33,440 bases of DNA from Sulfurospirillum sp. (GTDB lineage: Bacteria > Campylobacterota > Campylobacteria > Campylobacterales > QNZT01), in assembly GCA_024762875.1 (NCBI GenBank), contig JANTGR010000007.1, forward strand, positions 1-33,440, read 5' to 3'. Each line of letters starts with the position of its first letter. Positions within the stretch are counted from its first letter, which is position 1. Positions 17,076 to 25,580 of the stretch are shown in pieces. The position numbers and the translations under genes were made by a program. The notes beneath the pieces were generated by a model. The model was not told the DNA's origin and did not search any database. It worked only from the letters and a program-made list of their open reading frames with translations.

Positions 17076-17768
17076 ATGAACCATAAAGCTTTTGCGCATA
17101 AAATGCAATCATATACCATCCTTTATGTTGAAGATGATACAGAGGTAAGAGAGCATTTAAGAGAATTTTTAAGCCGTTATTGCAAAGAAGTATATGCATG
17201 TGACAGCAGTGAAGAAGGATTGAAAATATACCATCAAAAGCGTCCCGACATCTTGCTGTTGGATATCAATCTACCGGGCATGAATGGTATTGAAATGGCA
17301 GCAGAGATAAGAAAAAAAGATAAAAAGAGCCGTATTTTGATCTCCACGGCTTACACGAACAAAGAGTTTATGCTTCAGGCTATTGAGCTTGAGTTGACAC
17401 GTTATCTTGTCAAACCTGTGACAAGTGAAGAGCTCTTTGCCGCTTTTGGGAAGTGTTTAAACGAGTTGAATACTGAAGAAGTGCTGTTAGGAGAGGGATA
17501 TATCTATGACAAACGTTTAGCGGCTATTGTCAAAGAGGATGTGAAAAACATTTTGCGCAAAAAAGAAGTAGCACTTTTGGAGTTTTTTATCGCACATGAA
17601 GGTGAGGTGATTCGTTATGAAATTCTTGAAGATAGTATCTGGGGAGGTGAAATGATGACACGCGATGCGATAAGAAGTCAGATACGCAATCTACGGAAAA
17701 AAGTAGAGATAGATCTGTTTGACAATATAAGTGGTGTGGGCTATAAATTTCAAAGAGAAAGCTACTGA
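17076..17768 (+). CDS. OmpR-type response regulator
   Basis: 230 residues from the ATG at 17076, chosen over the in-frame TTG at 17061 because TAGGA sits between the two, six bases before the ATG. The receiver domain has the acidic pair in LYVEDD, phosphoacceptor Asp63 (LLLDINLPGMNG), a Thr in ISTAY and Lys in LVKPVT. The C-terminal winged helix (from about 140) has the family ending SQIRNLRKKVE and ISGVGYKF. It overlaps its kinase gene by one base, so the two are cognate partners. The target genes are not evident. Confidence 0.92.
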   Translation: MNHKAFAHKMQSYTILYVEDDTEVREHLREFLSRYCKEVYACDSSEEGLKIYHQKRPDILLLDINLPGMNGIEMAAEIRKKDKKSRILISTAYTNKEFMLQAIELELTRYLVKPVTSEELFAAFGKCLNELNTEEVLLGEGYIYDKRLAAIVKEDVKNILRKKEVALLEFFIAHEGEVIRYEILEDSIWGGEMMTRDAIRSQIRNLRKKVEIDLFDNISGVGYKFQRESY

Positions 17769-19642
17769 TGAGAACCTTAAAAAAAATAGCAACCAAAAAA
17801 AACTTCACGATAGATTTTCACTGTACATTAAAAGAGGCGATGTATCAAATGCGCCAAAATGCAGATGGATCCGTTGTTCTTTTAAATGACAATAAACCTG
17901 TTGCGATTTTGACAGAGAGTGATATCATCAATGCTTTGGGGCAAAAGATGGACTTGCAGGAAAAAGCGTATAGTTTTGCAACCAAAAAAGTTATTTCTAC
18001 GCATGAAAATAGACCGATAGACTTTGCTTTTAATTTTCTCAGTGAGCACAATATCAGACGAATCGTTTTGACAGATAGTCAGCAAAAGTTCGCTGGTGTG
18101 GTACTTCAAGAGGATCTGTTTGATTATTTGGAGGAAGATGTCTATAAGGTAGATTTGCAGATTTCTCATATCAAAAAGCGTCAAAATGAGATGGTGACGG
18201 TAGAAAGAGATGCATCACTTTTAAATGCGCTTGATTTAATGAAAAGTTACCATATCGGTTCGATTGTAGTGATGGAAGGGCAAAAATTTGTAGGTATTTT
18301 AACCGAAAAAGATATCCTGAAACTCACCTATCAAGAAGTTGATATGTCAGAAAAAATAGAAAAATATATGTCTTCTCCCGTCTATAGCGTTGAGGAAAAT
18401 ACCTTGGTGACAGAAGTCATAGCATTGATGAAAATAAAAAAAATACGGAGGATTCTGGTCACGGATTCGTATGGTGTTATGTTGAGTATTTTGACAAATC
18501 GCGACATCCTGAAACAGATCAAAGGCAATTACAGCCGCATCCTGCAAATCAAGATAAAACATGCACAAGAAATTATGGATCTTTTACCAGAAGCGATCAT
18601 TGAGGTATTTGATGGAAAAGGAAATCCGATCATTCACTGGATGAATAAAAAGGCAAAAAAAATTTTTGGAGAGGGACTGATCGATAAAAAGTTAATCACA
18701 GTTTTTTCACAGGATGATTGGGAGTCGATATACAGGCACTTTCAAAAGCAATCTTCTCTTTCAAATAAAAGAGTGACCATAAAAAATCTCAGTTTTGAAG
18801 TTTCAGGTACGCTCTCAAAAAATCTACACAACAGCTATATTAAACTGATTTTCAAAGATGTTACAGAACATGAAAAGACAAAGCAAAAGTTGCAAGATGA
18901 GATCGATAAACAGATAGAAAAACGTCTTGAAAATGAGTATCTCCTGATGCAGCAGTCCAAACTGGCTACCATGGGAGAGATGATAGGACATATTGCCCAT
19001 CAATGGCGCCAGCCACTTGCCCAGCTGGGCGGCATCTTTATGAATCTGGATGCTGCATATGAATTTGAAGAGTTAACACCGGAGTATTTCAAAAAAAAGG
19101 TGCAAAATGGTAACGAACTGATCAAATATATGTCACATACGATTGATGATTTTCGTCACTTTTTCCAGCCAAATCACACCAAAGAAACCTTTGATCTGTT
19201 ACAATATATCCAGAGTGCAGTCAATATCATCACTGCGTCATTGACATATCATCATATAGTATTGGATGTGAAAAGACCAAAAGAGCCTATTTTTGTTTTG
19301 GGTTATCCTGGCGAATTTTCGCAAGTTGTGTTAAATCTATTAGACAATGCCAAAGATATACTGGTTGAAAGAAATATTGAAAAACCGCATATCATGATAG
19401 AGGTCAAAGAGGATGGTAAAAAAGTCACTGTGTTGATTTCTGACAATGGAGGTGGGATTGATGAAGCGATCATTGACAAGATATTTGATATCTATTTTAC
19501 GACCAAAGCGAAGAAAGGCGGAAGCGGCCTGGGACTCTATATGTCTAAACTTATCTTAGAGAGTAAAGAGATGGGCAAAATCACTGCCGGCAACGCAGAT
19601 AGCGGTGCATGTTTCGCTATCAAATTGACTAAAGGGCACTAA
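17768..19642 (+). CDS. Soluble histidine kinase with four CBS motifs and a PAS domain
   Basis: 624 residues with no membrane helix. Four CBS motifs form two pairs (about 8-58, 74-124, 142-192, 203-254), each with recognisable VLT/GILTEKDIL-type ends. A PAS-like domain (about 270-370) begins IMDLLPEAIIEVFD. The dimerisation helix carries His411 in GHIAHQWRQPLAQLGG. The ATPase domain has NLLDNAKD, ISDNGGGI and GGSGLGLY. CBS pairs usually bind adenosine nucleotides or SAM, so a cytoplasmic energy or nucleotide sensor is plausible. A palindrome copy (19390-19399) encodes IMI. The start codon overlaps the regulator stop (TGATG). Confidence 0.92.
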   Translation: MRTLKKIATKKNFTIDFHCTLKEAMYQMRQNADGSVVLLNDNKPVAILTESDIINALGQKMDLQEKAYSFATKKVISTHENRPIDFAFNFLSEHNIRRIVLTDSQQKFAGVVLQEDLFDYLEEDVYKVDLQISHIKKRQNEMVTVERDASLLNALDLMKSYHIGSIVVMEGQKFVGILTEKDILKLTYQEVDMSEKIEKYMSSPVYSVEENTLVTEVIALMKIKKIRRILVTDSYGVMLSILTNRDILKQIKGNYSRILQIKIKHAQEIMDLLPEAIIEVFDGKGNPIIHWMNKKAKKIFGEGLIDKKLITVFSQDDWESIYRHFQKQSSLSNKRVTIKNLSFEVSGTLSKNLHNSYIKLIFKDVTEHEKTKQKLQDEIDKQIEKRLENEYLLMQQSKLATMGEMIGHIAHQWRQPLAQLGGIFMNLDAAYEFEELTPEYFKKKVQNGNELIKYMSHTIDDFRHFFQPNHTKETFDLLQYIQSAVNIITASLTYHHIVLDVKRPKEPIFVLGYPGEFSQVVLNLLDNAKDILVERNIEKPHIMIEVKEDGKKVTVLISDNGGGIDEAIIDKIFDIYFTTKAKKGGSGLGLYMSKLILESKEMGKITAGNADSGACFAIKLTKGH

Positions 19643-19722
19643 ATGTTATAACTTTTTATATATTACATTTTAATTACATTTTTTTTTGTTAACATCCTTC
19701 TAAATACTTACAAGGAACGTTA

Positions 19723-20577
19723 TTGAAGAAAAATATCGAACAAGTAAAAGTTCTCCTGGATGCACTTCCTTATATCAAAAAATATAGTGGAGAAATATTT
19801 GTCATCAAATATGGCGGCTCCGCACAAAACGATCCTCTTCTTAAAGATAAAGTAGCACAAGATATTTTGCTGATGTTTTTGATGGGTATCAAGCCCGTTA
19901 TCGTTCATGGTGGTGGCAATAAGATATCCAACTTGCTGGAAAAACTGGATATAAAGAGTCATTTTATCGATGGGCTTAGGGTCACAGATGAAGCAACAAT
20001 GGAAGTCGTTGAGATGGTCTTGTCAGGCAATATCAACAGTGAAATCACTGCCCTGATCAATCAACACGGTGCCAAAGCACTGGGTATAAGCGGCAAAGAT
20101 GCCAACTTTATCACAGCCAAACCGGTTGATATCGATAAATACGGTTTGGTGGGAGATATCATTTCAGTTGATGAAGGGGTAATCAATAAGATTCTTGCAG
20201 AAAATTTTATCCCGGTTATCGCACCTATTGCAGCAGCAGTAGATGGAAAAAATCACCCAGGTTATAATATCAATGCTGACTTGGCAGCCAGTAAAATAGC
20301 AGCAAGTTTAGGGGCTAGAAAAATCATATTTATGACAGATACACCAGGCGTGATGGATAAGGAGAAAAACTTTTTATCCACGCTTTGTGAGAGTGAAATC
20401 AATGCCTTAAAACTTGAAGGTACGATTGCCGGAGGTATGATTCCAAAAGTCAATGCATGTATCGAAGCTATTGAGGGAGGTGTAGCTAAAGCACATATTA
20501 TCGACGGACGTGTAGAACATGCACTGCTTTTGGAAGTCTTCACCAGTGAGGGTATAGGAACGGTGATCAAGCAATGA
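19723..20577 (+). CDS. argB: Acetylglutamate kinase
   Basis: 284 residues of the amino-acid kinase fold with VIKYGGSA, VIVHGGGNKIS, NINADLAASKIAASL and the C-terminal GGMIPKVNACIEAIEGGV. It phosphorylates N-acetylglutamate in the second step of arginine synthesis. The start is TTG at 19723 with AAGGA seven bases before. The end overlaps the next ORF by ATGA. Its operon partner two genes on is an arginine-phosphorylating enzyme. Confidence 0.96.
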   Translation: MKKNIEQVKVLLDALPYIKKYSGEIFVIKYGGSAQNDPLLKDKVAQDILLMFLMGIKPVIVHGGGNKISNLLEKLDIKSHFIDGLRVTDEATMEVVEMVLSGNINSEITALINQHGAKALGISGKDANFITAKPVDIDKYGLVGDIISVDEGVINKILAENFIPVIAPIAAAVDGKNHPGYNINADLAASKIAASLGARKIIFMTDTPGVMDKEKNFLSTLCESEINALKLEGTIAGGMIPKVNACIEAIEGGVAKAHIIDGRVEHALLLEVFTSEGIGTVIKQ

Positions 20578-20870
20578 AAAAAGGAGGTGCAGTGCTGGAA
20601 GACAATAGAAGAGATATTACATTGAGACAATGTGAGGCCATCATCCAGGAGGGTTTAGATGCAATGTATAAAGCGGATCGTGCTCTTTCTATCATCCACG
20701 ATATGTCGCTTTACAGCCAAAAATATAAAGACTTTGAAGCATACTGTGAAGATAAATGGGATATCGGTCAAAAACACCAGTATGTCTTTATACAGGGTAA
20801 ATCCCGCAAACCTGCTTTGCTATTACCACAAAACAACATAATAAGGAGAAAATATGAGTCAAACAAATGA
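20574..20870 (+). CDS. Small protein with an HTH-like YC-W motif, unknown function
   Basis: Up to 98 residues. The ATG at 20574 overlaps the argB stop, but the strong AAGGAGG at 20581-20587 points to GTG at 20592 as a better start, giving 92 residues. The segment LYSQKYKDFEAYCEDKWDIGQKHQY resembles helix-turn-helix stretches of phage and plasmid proteins (F-x-x-Y-C-x-x-x-W then a basic helix). The 3' end overlaps the arginine kinase gene by 17 bases. No specific function is recognised; tight coupling to argB and the kinase suggests a shared role. Confidence 0.65.
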   Translation: MKKGGAVLEDNRRDITLRQCEAIIQEGLDAMYKADRALSIIHDMSLYSQKYKDFEAYCEDKWDIGQKHQYVFIQGKSRKPALLLPQNNIIRRKYESNK

Positions 20871-21894
20871 GTTTCCAAACCTGCCGGCAGATTGTAAATC
20901 TATGCTATGCAAGTATCTAACAAAAGAGGTTTTTGAGGCACTAAAAGATAAAAAGACCAGCAATGGCTTTACTTTGGCAGATGCTATCAACTCAGGTGTC
21001 AAAAATATCGACAGCGGCATTGGTGTTTATGCCGGTGATGTAGAGTCTTATGATCTTTTTGCACCGCTTTTTGATCCTATCATCAAAGAGTATCATGGCT
21101 TTTCGGCAACAGACAAACATGTCAGTAATCTCAACCCGGATGATCTCATCGCCCCAAATCCTGATCCTGATGGAAAATATATCATCTCTACAAGAATCCG
21201 TGTGGGGAGAAATGTAGATAATATGCCTTTAGGCCCAGCTATCACAAAAGAGCAGAGAAACAAGGTAGAAAAAGATGTTTCAGAAGCACTCATGGCGATG
21301 ACTGGAGAGTTGGCGGGCAGCTATTATCCTCTCAATGGGATGAGTGAAGAGGTCAGTGCAAAACTCATCGCTGATCATTTTCTATTTAAAGCGGGAGATA
21401 GATTTTTGGAGGCTGCAGGACTAAATCGTGACTGGCCCGAAGGAAGAGGAATCTATCATAATGATGATAAAACATTTCTTGTCTGGATCAATGAAGAAGA
21501 TCAATTGCGTATCATATCCATGCAAATGGGTGGCGATATCAAAGAGGTATTTAGCAGATTGATGACTGCTATCAAAGAGATAGAAAAAAAGGTACCATTT
21601 TCATTTACTGATCATCTCGGTTATATCACCAGTTGTCCTACAAATCTAGGAACAGCGATGAGAGCGAGTGTGCATATCGCTTTGCCAAAACTGGCAGAAG
21701 ATATGGAAACTTTTAAAGCTATCACCGATAAATATCATTTGCAAATTCGCGGCATCCATGGAGAACATTCAGAGAGTGAAGGCGGCGTCTATGATATCAG
21801 CAACAGAAGAAGACTGGGAGTCACTGAAGTACAGTGTGTACAAGATATGTATGACGGTGTCGTCGCACTGATTAAAAAAGAGCAATCACTGTAG
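20854..21894 (+). CDS. Arginine kinase (ATP:guanido phosphotransferase)
   Basis: 346 residues, the length of animal arginine kinases. The guanidine-specificity loop (DSGIGVYAGDVESYDLF) is of the arginine-kinase type. STRIRVGRN binds ATP. NEED is at 213-216 with the catalytic Glu at 215. The reactive cysteine is Cys261 in SCPTNLGTAMRASVHI. The flexible loop HGEHSESEGGVYDISN is intact. It makes phosphoarginine from ATP and arginine as an energy buffer. AAGGAG precedes the ATG. Phosphagen kinases are rare in bacteria but known in a few proteobacteria, including sulfur oxidisers and sulfate reducers. The bacterial McsB family, which phosphorylates proteins, lacks this N-terminal domain. Confidence 0.93.
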   Translation: MSQTNEFPNLPADCKSMLCKYLTKEVFEALKDKKTSNGFTLADAINSGVKNIDSGIGVYAGDVESYDLFAPLFDPIIKEYHGFSATDKHVSNLNPDDLIAPNPDPDGKYIISTRIRVGRNVDNMPLGPAITKEQRNKVEKDVSEALMAMTGELAGSYYPLNGMSEEVSAKLIADHFLFKAGDRFLEAAGLNRDWPEGRGIYHNDDKTFLVWINEEDQLRIISMQMGGDIKEVFSRLMTAIKEIEKKVPFSFTDHLGYITSCPTNLGTAMRASVHIALPKLAEDMETFKAITDKYHLQIRGIHGEHSESEGGVYDISNRRRLGVTEVQCVQDMYDGVVALIKKEQSL

Positions 21895-21904
21895 CTCGCA
21901 CCAA

Positions 21905-21920
21905 GGAGGTTTCAACCTCC
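21905..21920. terminator. Short hairpin between converging genes
   Basis: GGAGGT and ACCTCC around a four-base loop, 10 bases after the arginine kinase stop and covering the last codons of the DUF2628 gene on the other strand. There is no T run, so the terminator call is weak. Confidence 0.4.
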
Positions 21921-22403
21921 AAAGTGTTGAATCCCCGGTGACAAACTGGCTATCATGATAGAGGTATAGATAAATCCTGCCCAAGCGATAACATGTATGA
22001 CTATAGCAAGCCATATCGCCCATTGATTGACACCTCCGACGGTGCGAAGGGCTTGTAGTTGTTCCTCTTTTGTGCTTAAGTTTTCTTCGACCTGTGCCAA
22101 GGTCTTTTTATAGCGTTTATAGACAAAATATGGCAAGATACCACCAGAAGCCACCCACATGATAAGCCCCATGAAAGGAATCATACCCACGATAGCAAAC
22201 AGCAGAAAATAGACCAAAGCTTCAAGATACAATTTGCGATAAAGAAGATAAAATATACCGCCAAACATCGCCCACCAGGACCAATGCCACTGAAACTGAT
22301 CTACACCGGCTGCAGCATACTTGGCAAAGGCCTCTTCATAATACTGCTCTGACTTCTCTTTGTTGATATAAGCACGTATTGCTTCTGATTGTTCAAGATT
22401 CAT
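21912..22403 (-). CDS. DUF2628-like membrane protein
   Basis: 163 residues. A charged, Tyr-rich N-terminal 40 residues leads to WHWSWWAMFGGIFYLLYRK, the typical DUF2628 opening. There are three or four membrane helices with a short coiled segment (TLAQVEENLSTKEEQLQALR) between the last two. Function is unknown. The ATG overlaps the phosphoribosyltransferase stop by ATGA. A palindrome copy (21951-21960) encodes IMIA in the last helix. Confidence 0.7.
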   Translation of the reverse strand: MNLEQSEAIRAYINKEKSEQYYEEAFAKYAAAGVDQFQWHWSWWAMFGGIFYLLYRKLYLEALVYFLLFAIVGMIPFMGLIMWVASGGILPYFVYKRYKKTLAQVEENLSTKEEQLQALRTVGGVNQWAIWLAIVIHVIAWAGFIYTSIMIASLSPGIQHFGG

Positions 22404-22852
22404 GATGACTCCTTTTTAAAATCTTTTTCCCAAAAAAACTCTATCCAGTCATGCGCTTCATGCAGTGCAAAGTCAGCTTGCAGTCGTGCACTTTGTTTAT
22501 AAAATAAAGCAGCTATTTTTATCTCAATATCCGGATAACATCTTTTAACAGCTTCGACAACTTCCTGCATGGTCTGTCCGCTGTCTATGATATCGTCCAG
22601 CAGCAGAACTCTTTTAGTATTGCTGAGGTCGGGGATATTGAATATATCACAGTTTTCACCACGTTTTTGTCCCTCATAGAGAATGGAGTTGATAGTCAAA
22701 AGATGGCGATTATCCGTAGCACTTGCATAGGCATGCCCCAGTGTCAATCCTCCACGCGCTATAGCGATGATGGCATCTGCGGGGTAACCCGCCGTCATCT
22801 TCACAAGGGCTTTGACATCGGTAACAAATGTTTCGTATGGATAGTAGGTCAT
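22400..22852 (-). CDS. Purine-type phosphoribosyltransferase
   Basis: 150 residues with the PRPP loop VLLLDDIIDSGQTM at 82-95 and an N-terminal IIAIARGGLTLGHAYA block. The hood region is short, as in xanthine/guanine (Gpt) or hypoxanthine salvage enzymes. It transfers ribose-5-phosphate from PRPP to a base. The exact base cannot be set from sequence. It is 43 bases after the MATE gene on the same strand and may share its message. Confidence 0.82.
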   Translation of the reverse strand: MTYYPYETFVTDVKALVKMTAGYPADAIIAIARGGLTLGHAYASATDNRHLLTINSILYEGQKRGENCDIFNIPDLSNTKRVLLLDDIIDSGQTMQEVVEAVKRCYPDIEIKIAALFYKQSARLQADFALHEAHDWIEFFWEKDFKKESS

Positions 22853-22893
22853 CTTTTTCCTGTGTCACTTTGTTTTTGTACTATTTTAGCATA

Positions 22894-22903
22894 TATCATG
22901 ATA
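22894..22903. repeat. TATCATGATA over the MATE stop codon
   Basis: Exact palindrome copy. The MATE gene ends TTA TCA TGA inside it, so its last serine and stop codon come from the palindrome. Confidence 0.9.
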
Positions 22904-24185
22904 ATCTTCTCCCCGCTTTCCAAAACATCCAGCTCTGGATCAGGGTGCGGAAAAGAAAAAAGAGGACAAAAGATCCCCACAATGCCCAGTTGTAGTCGAT
23001 AGTTTTACTCATATGAAAAACAGCCAAAAAAAGAGCCATAGAGAGAAGAACAGCATCACGCATCGCTTTGGAAGCAGTCATCCCGATAAATATACCATCC
23101 CAGATAAAAGCACCAAAAGAGAGAACAGGCATCAGTGAAACCAGCCACATATAGGGCAATGCTGCTGTGATAAGCGCTTCTTGATTGGTATAAAGATGCA
23201 GGATACGCTCACCTGCCAATCCATAAACCAAAGAAAACAAAAGAGCAAAACCCGCACCCCAGTAAAAGCTGAATTTGACAGCTTTGTCAAACAATACCCA
23301 CTCTTTTGCACCATAGTATCTGCCAGCCAGGCTCTCTGCTGCATTGGCAAAGCCGTCAACAGCAAATGACATCCAGATGAGAAACTGCAGCAGCAGCACC
23401 ATAACAGCCAGTGTTGATTCACTATGTTTTGCTGATTGGGAATAAAAATATGCCAAAACAAAAGTCAGTGCCAACGTGCGGATAAAGATATCTTTATTGA
23501 CATGGAAAAAACGCAGAATTTTTGCTTTTTCAAAGCTTTCATGATAAGAGATAAACTGTAAGATAACATGATACCTCCTTATCATGATAACACCAAAAAC
23601 GACACCTGCATACTGTGCTATGAGTGTGCCGTAAGCTGCCCCTTCTATACCCATATGCAGATGATTGACAAAATAAACACTGAAGAGAATGTTGATGATA
23701 TTGATAAAGAGTGTCATCAAAAGTGGTATGATGGCATTTTGCAGACCAAAAAACCACCCCATGAGTGCAAATTGCAGCAGCACGGCAGGAGCTGTCATGA
23801 TACGAATGTGAAAATAGGCATCCACTTTTGCAGCATAGGCATCATCGATATTCATCAGATAAGAGGCAAGCGAGAGAATCGGGGTTTGAAACACAATGAG
23901 CACCAAAGCGATAAACAAGGCTATCATGATAGCACGGGAGAGCGTATTTGCGATGAGTTTATCATCTTGGTCTCCATAGGCCTGTGCTGTGATACCCGTT
24001 GTGCCCATGCGTAAAAACCCAAAACTCCCATACAAAAAGACAAAGATCATCGCCCCGGATCCCAGTGCCGCCAGATGTGAGACAGATAGATGCCCCATCA
24101 GCATCGTGTCCACAGCAGAGATAAGCGGGACGGAGATGTTTGAGATGATATTTGGGATAGCAAGGCGAAGGATTTGGCGGTTCAT
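22896..24185 (-). CDS. MATE family efflux transporter
   Basis: 429 residues with about 12 membrane helices in two halves. The N-terminal LRLAIPNIISNISVPLISAVDTMLMGHLS is the standard MATE/DinF start, with GITAQAYGDQDDK in the loop after the second helix. It exports organic cations or drugs using a Na+ or H+ gradient; the substrate is unknown. The gene contains two exact palindrome copies (23580, 23922) read as IMIR and IMIA, a third over its stop and a fourth upstream of the start, plus three one-mismatch copies. This is the densest gene in the window for this element. Confidence 0.92.
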   Translation of the reverse strand: MNRQILRLAIPNIISNISVPLISAVDTMLMGHLSVSHLAALGSGAMIFVFLYGSFGFLRMGTTGITAQAYGDQDDKLIANTLSRAIMIALFIALVLIVFQTPILSLASYLMNIDDAYAAKVDAYFHIRIMTAPAVLLQFALMGWFFGLQNAIIPLLMTLFINIINILFSVYFVNHLHMGIEGAAYGTLIAQYAGVVFGVIMIRRYHVILQFISYHESFEKAKILRFFHVNKDIFIRTLALTFVLAYFYSQSAKHSESTLAVMVLLLQFLIWMSFAVDGFANAAESLAGRYYGAKEWVLFDKAVKFSFYWGAGFALLFSLVYGLAGERILHLYTNQEALITAALPYMWLVSLMPVLSFGAFIWDGIFIGMTASKAMRDAVLLSMALFLAVFHMSKTIDYNWALWGSFVLFFLFRTLIQSWMFWKAGRRLS

Positions 24186-24206
24186 ATGGTATTTCCTCTG
24201 TTTATA

Positions 24207-24233
24207 GCTATCATGATAGCCTAATTAGGCTAT
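24207..24233. promoter_or_regulatory. Two overlapping palindromes upstream of the MATE gene
   Basis: GCTATCATGATAGC (24207-24220) overlaps a second perfect palindrome, ATAGCCTAATTAGGCTAT (24216-24233), sharing ATAGC. They lie 22-48 bases before the MATE ATG, where an operator or promoter would be. A repressor site is inference. The rest of the gap to DUF302 shows no gene. Confidence 0.6.
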
Positions 24234-24300
24234 GGAAGAGGATTTCAAGATTTACCAAGCTTATATCAGCTTAGCTCTTTTTCAATGACAAATCATCATC

Positions 24301-24735
24301 TTATTTTTCAGCTGCCTTTGTCGTGATCATATCCATCGCTTTGCGCATCTTTTTTATCATTTTACAATCTTTCAGTTGGAAATTTTCGCTCCATTTTTGT
24401 GGGTCTCTATAGACTATTTTAGTGACATTTCCTACACGAAATACCAAGACTTTCATCGGCAAATCAAGCGCAGTAAGCGGGTCTTTTTGCATCAGTTTTG
24501 TGCCTAGTTTGGGGTTGCCAAAGAGAATGACTTTGGTAGGAGTAAGTGCCAAGCCTGCTTTATCTGCTCCTTTTTTGTGGTCTATGATACTAAAGACACC
24601 CAAGCCCTTTTTTGCTTCAACGATATGTTCTATCTTTGTGATAGTGTCATCCACGCTAAGCGCACTATCTTTGATGATCAAATCCGACGCGGCTAACGGC
24701 AACACCGCCAATACGATAAATAATAACTTTATCAT
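24301..24735 (-). CDS. DUF302 family secreted protein
   Basis: 144 residues. A signal peptide (MIKLLFIVLAVLPLAAS) leads into a DUF302 fold (SVDDTITKIEHIVEAKKGLGVFSIIDHKKGADKAGLALTPTKVILFGNPKLGTKLM). The family is probably periplasmic and found in many sulfur oxidisers; its function is not established. The ATG lies inside a TATCATGATA copy and overlaps the dapF stop. Confidence 0.85.
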   Translation of the reverse strand: MIKLLFIVLAVLPLAASDLIIKDSALSVDDTITKIEHIVEAKKGLGVFSIIDHKKGADKAGLALTPTKVILFGNPKLGTKLMQKDPLTALDLPMKVLVFRVGNVTKIVYRDPQKWSENFQLKDCKMIKKMRKAMDMITTKAAEK

Positions 24736-24739
24736 GATA
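24730..24739. repeat. TATCATGATA forming the dapF/DUF302 stop-start overlap
   Basis: Exact copy whose centre supplies both the dapF TGA stop (24732-24734) and the DUF302 ATG (24733-24735). This is the usual ATGA coupling embedded in the palindrome. Confidence 0.9.
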
Positions 24740-25493
24740 ACGCCTCTACTTCGATACTGGCTTCAAATACTTTTGCAACTTTACCTTTGAAAAATATCTC
24801 TCCATCACGGATAGACAGTGTCAGCTCCTCTTTGCTTGTAGGATAGACTTTGGTGACATCCGGTACATCGCCATTTTGATTGGCAGCATAAAAACAGGCT
24901 GCCATTCCAGTGCCGCAGGCCAGAGTTTCATCTTCGACTCCTCGCTCATAGGTACGCACATAGAGCTCTTTTGTTTCCGGATCAATTTTGACAAAATTGA
25001 CATTGGCATTGTAGTTGTTGCGCATCTGCCTTGCCATATCTTTGTCATAGACATTCAAATCATCCACAAAAGTCACAAGATGTGGTACACCTGTATCATA
25101 GAGACTCCACTTCAGCCCTTCGGCGACGATGAGCTTATCAAGGATTTTTGGCTTTGTCAGCTTGACTTCTGCATTATCGCCTGTCACGGTTGATTCTATC
25201 ACACCTGCTATCGTGAGAAACTTCATCTCATTGCCAGCCAGAGCATTTGTATAGGCATAGTGTGCAGCAGCGCGAGAGCCATTGCCGCACATCTCTGCAT
25301 CGCTTCCATCGGAGTTGTAAAACTGCCACTCAAAATCATATGCCTGATGTGGCAGTAAAACGATCAACCCATCTGCACCAATACCCTTTTGACGGTGGCA
25401 GAGCTGTTTGGCAAGTTCATTTCTCGGCTCATTGAGAAAGGTATGAAAGATGACAAAGTCATTACCGCTGGCATTGTACTTGGTGATTTGCAT
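24732..25493 (-). CDS. dapF: Diaminopimelate epimerase
   Basis: 253 residues with both catalytic cysteines, Cys69 in EMCGNGSRAAAHY and Cys193 in LACGTGMAACF. It interconverts LL- and meso-diaminopimelate for lysine and peptidoglycan. The N-terminal KYNASGNDFVIF is typical. AAGGAAACAGC precedes the ATG. It begins 88 bases downstream of the TolC-like gene on the same strand. Confidence 0.97.
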   Translation of the reverse strand: MQITKYNASGNDFVIFHTFLNEPRNELAKQLCHRQKGIGADGLIVLLPHQAYDFEWQFYNSDGSDAEMCGNGSRAAAHYAYTNALAGNEMKFLTIAGVIESTVTGDNAEVKLTKPKILDKLIVAEGLKWSLYDTGVPHLVTFVDDLNVYDKDMARQMRNNYNANVNFVKIDPETKELYVRTYERGVEDETLACGTGMAACFYAANQNGDVPDVTKVYPTSKEELTLSIRDGEIFFKGKVAKVFEASIEVEALS

Positions 25494-25580
25494 GCTGTTT
25501 CCTTGGTATGGTTTTTCTTATTTTATCAAAAGATCTTAAAGAGTGGGATTGCCAAAAAGAGGATGGTGCCTGGACATGGT

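Noticed and set aside
20854-21894. Protein arginine kinase McsB
   Set aside because: The protein has the full N-terminal domain with the guanidine-specificity loop that McsB lacks, and no McsA, CtsR or ClpC gene is near.
23568-24014. A 148-codon plus-strand frame inside the MATE gene
   Set aside because: Composition is that of antisense to membrane helices (many His, Cys) and the MATE frame is clearly coding.
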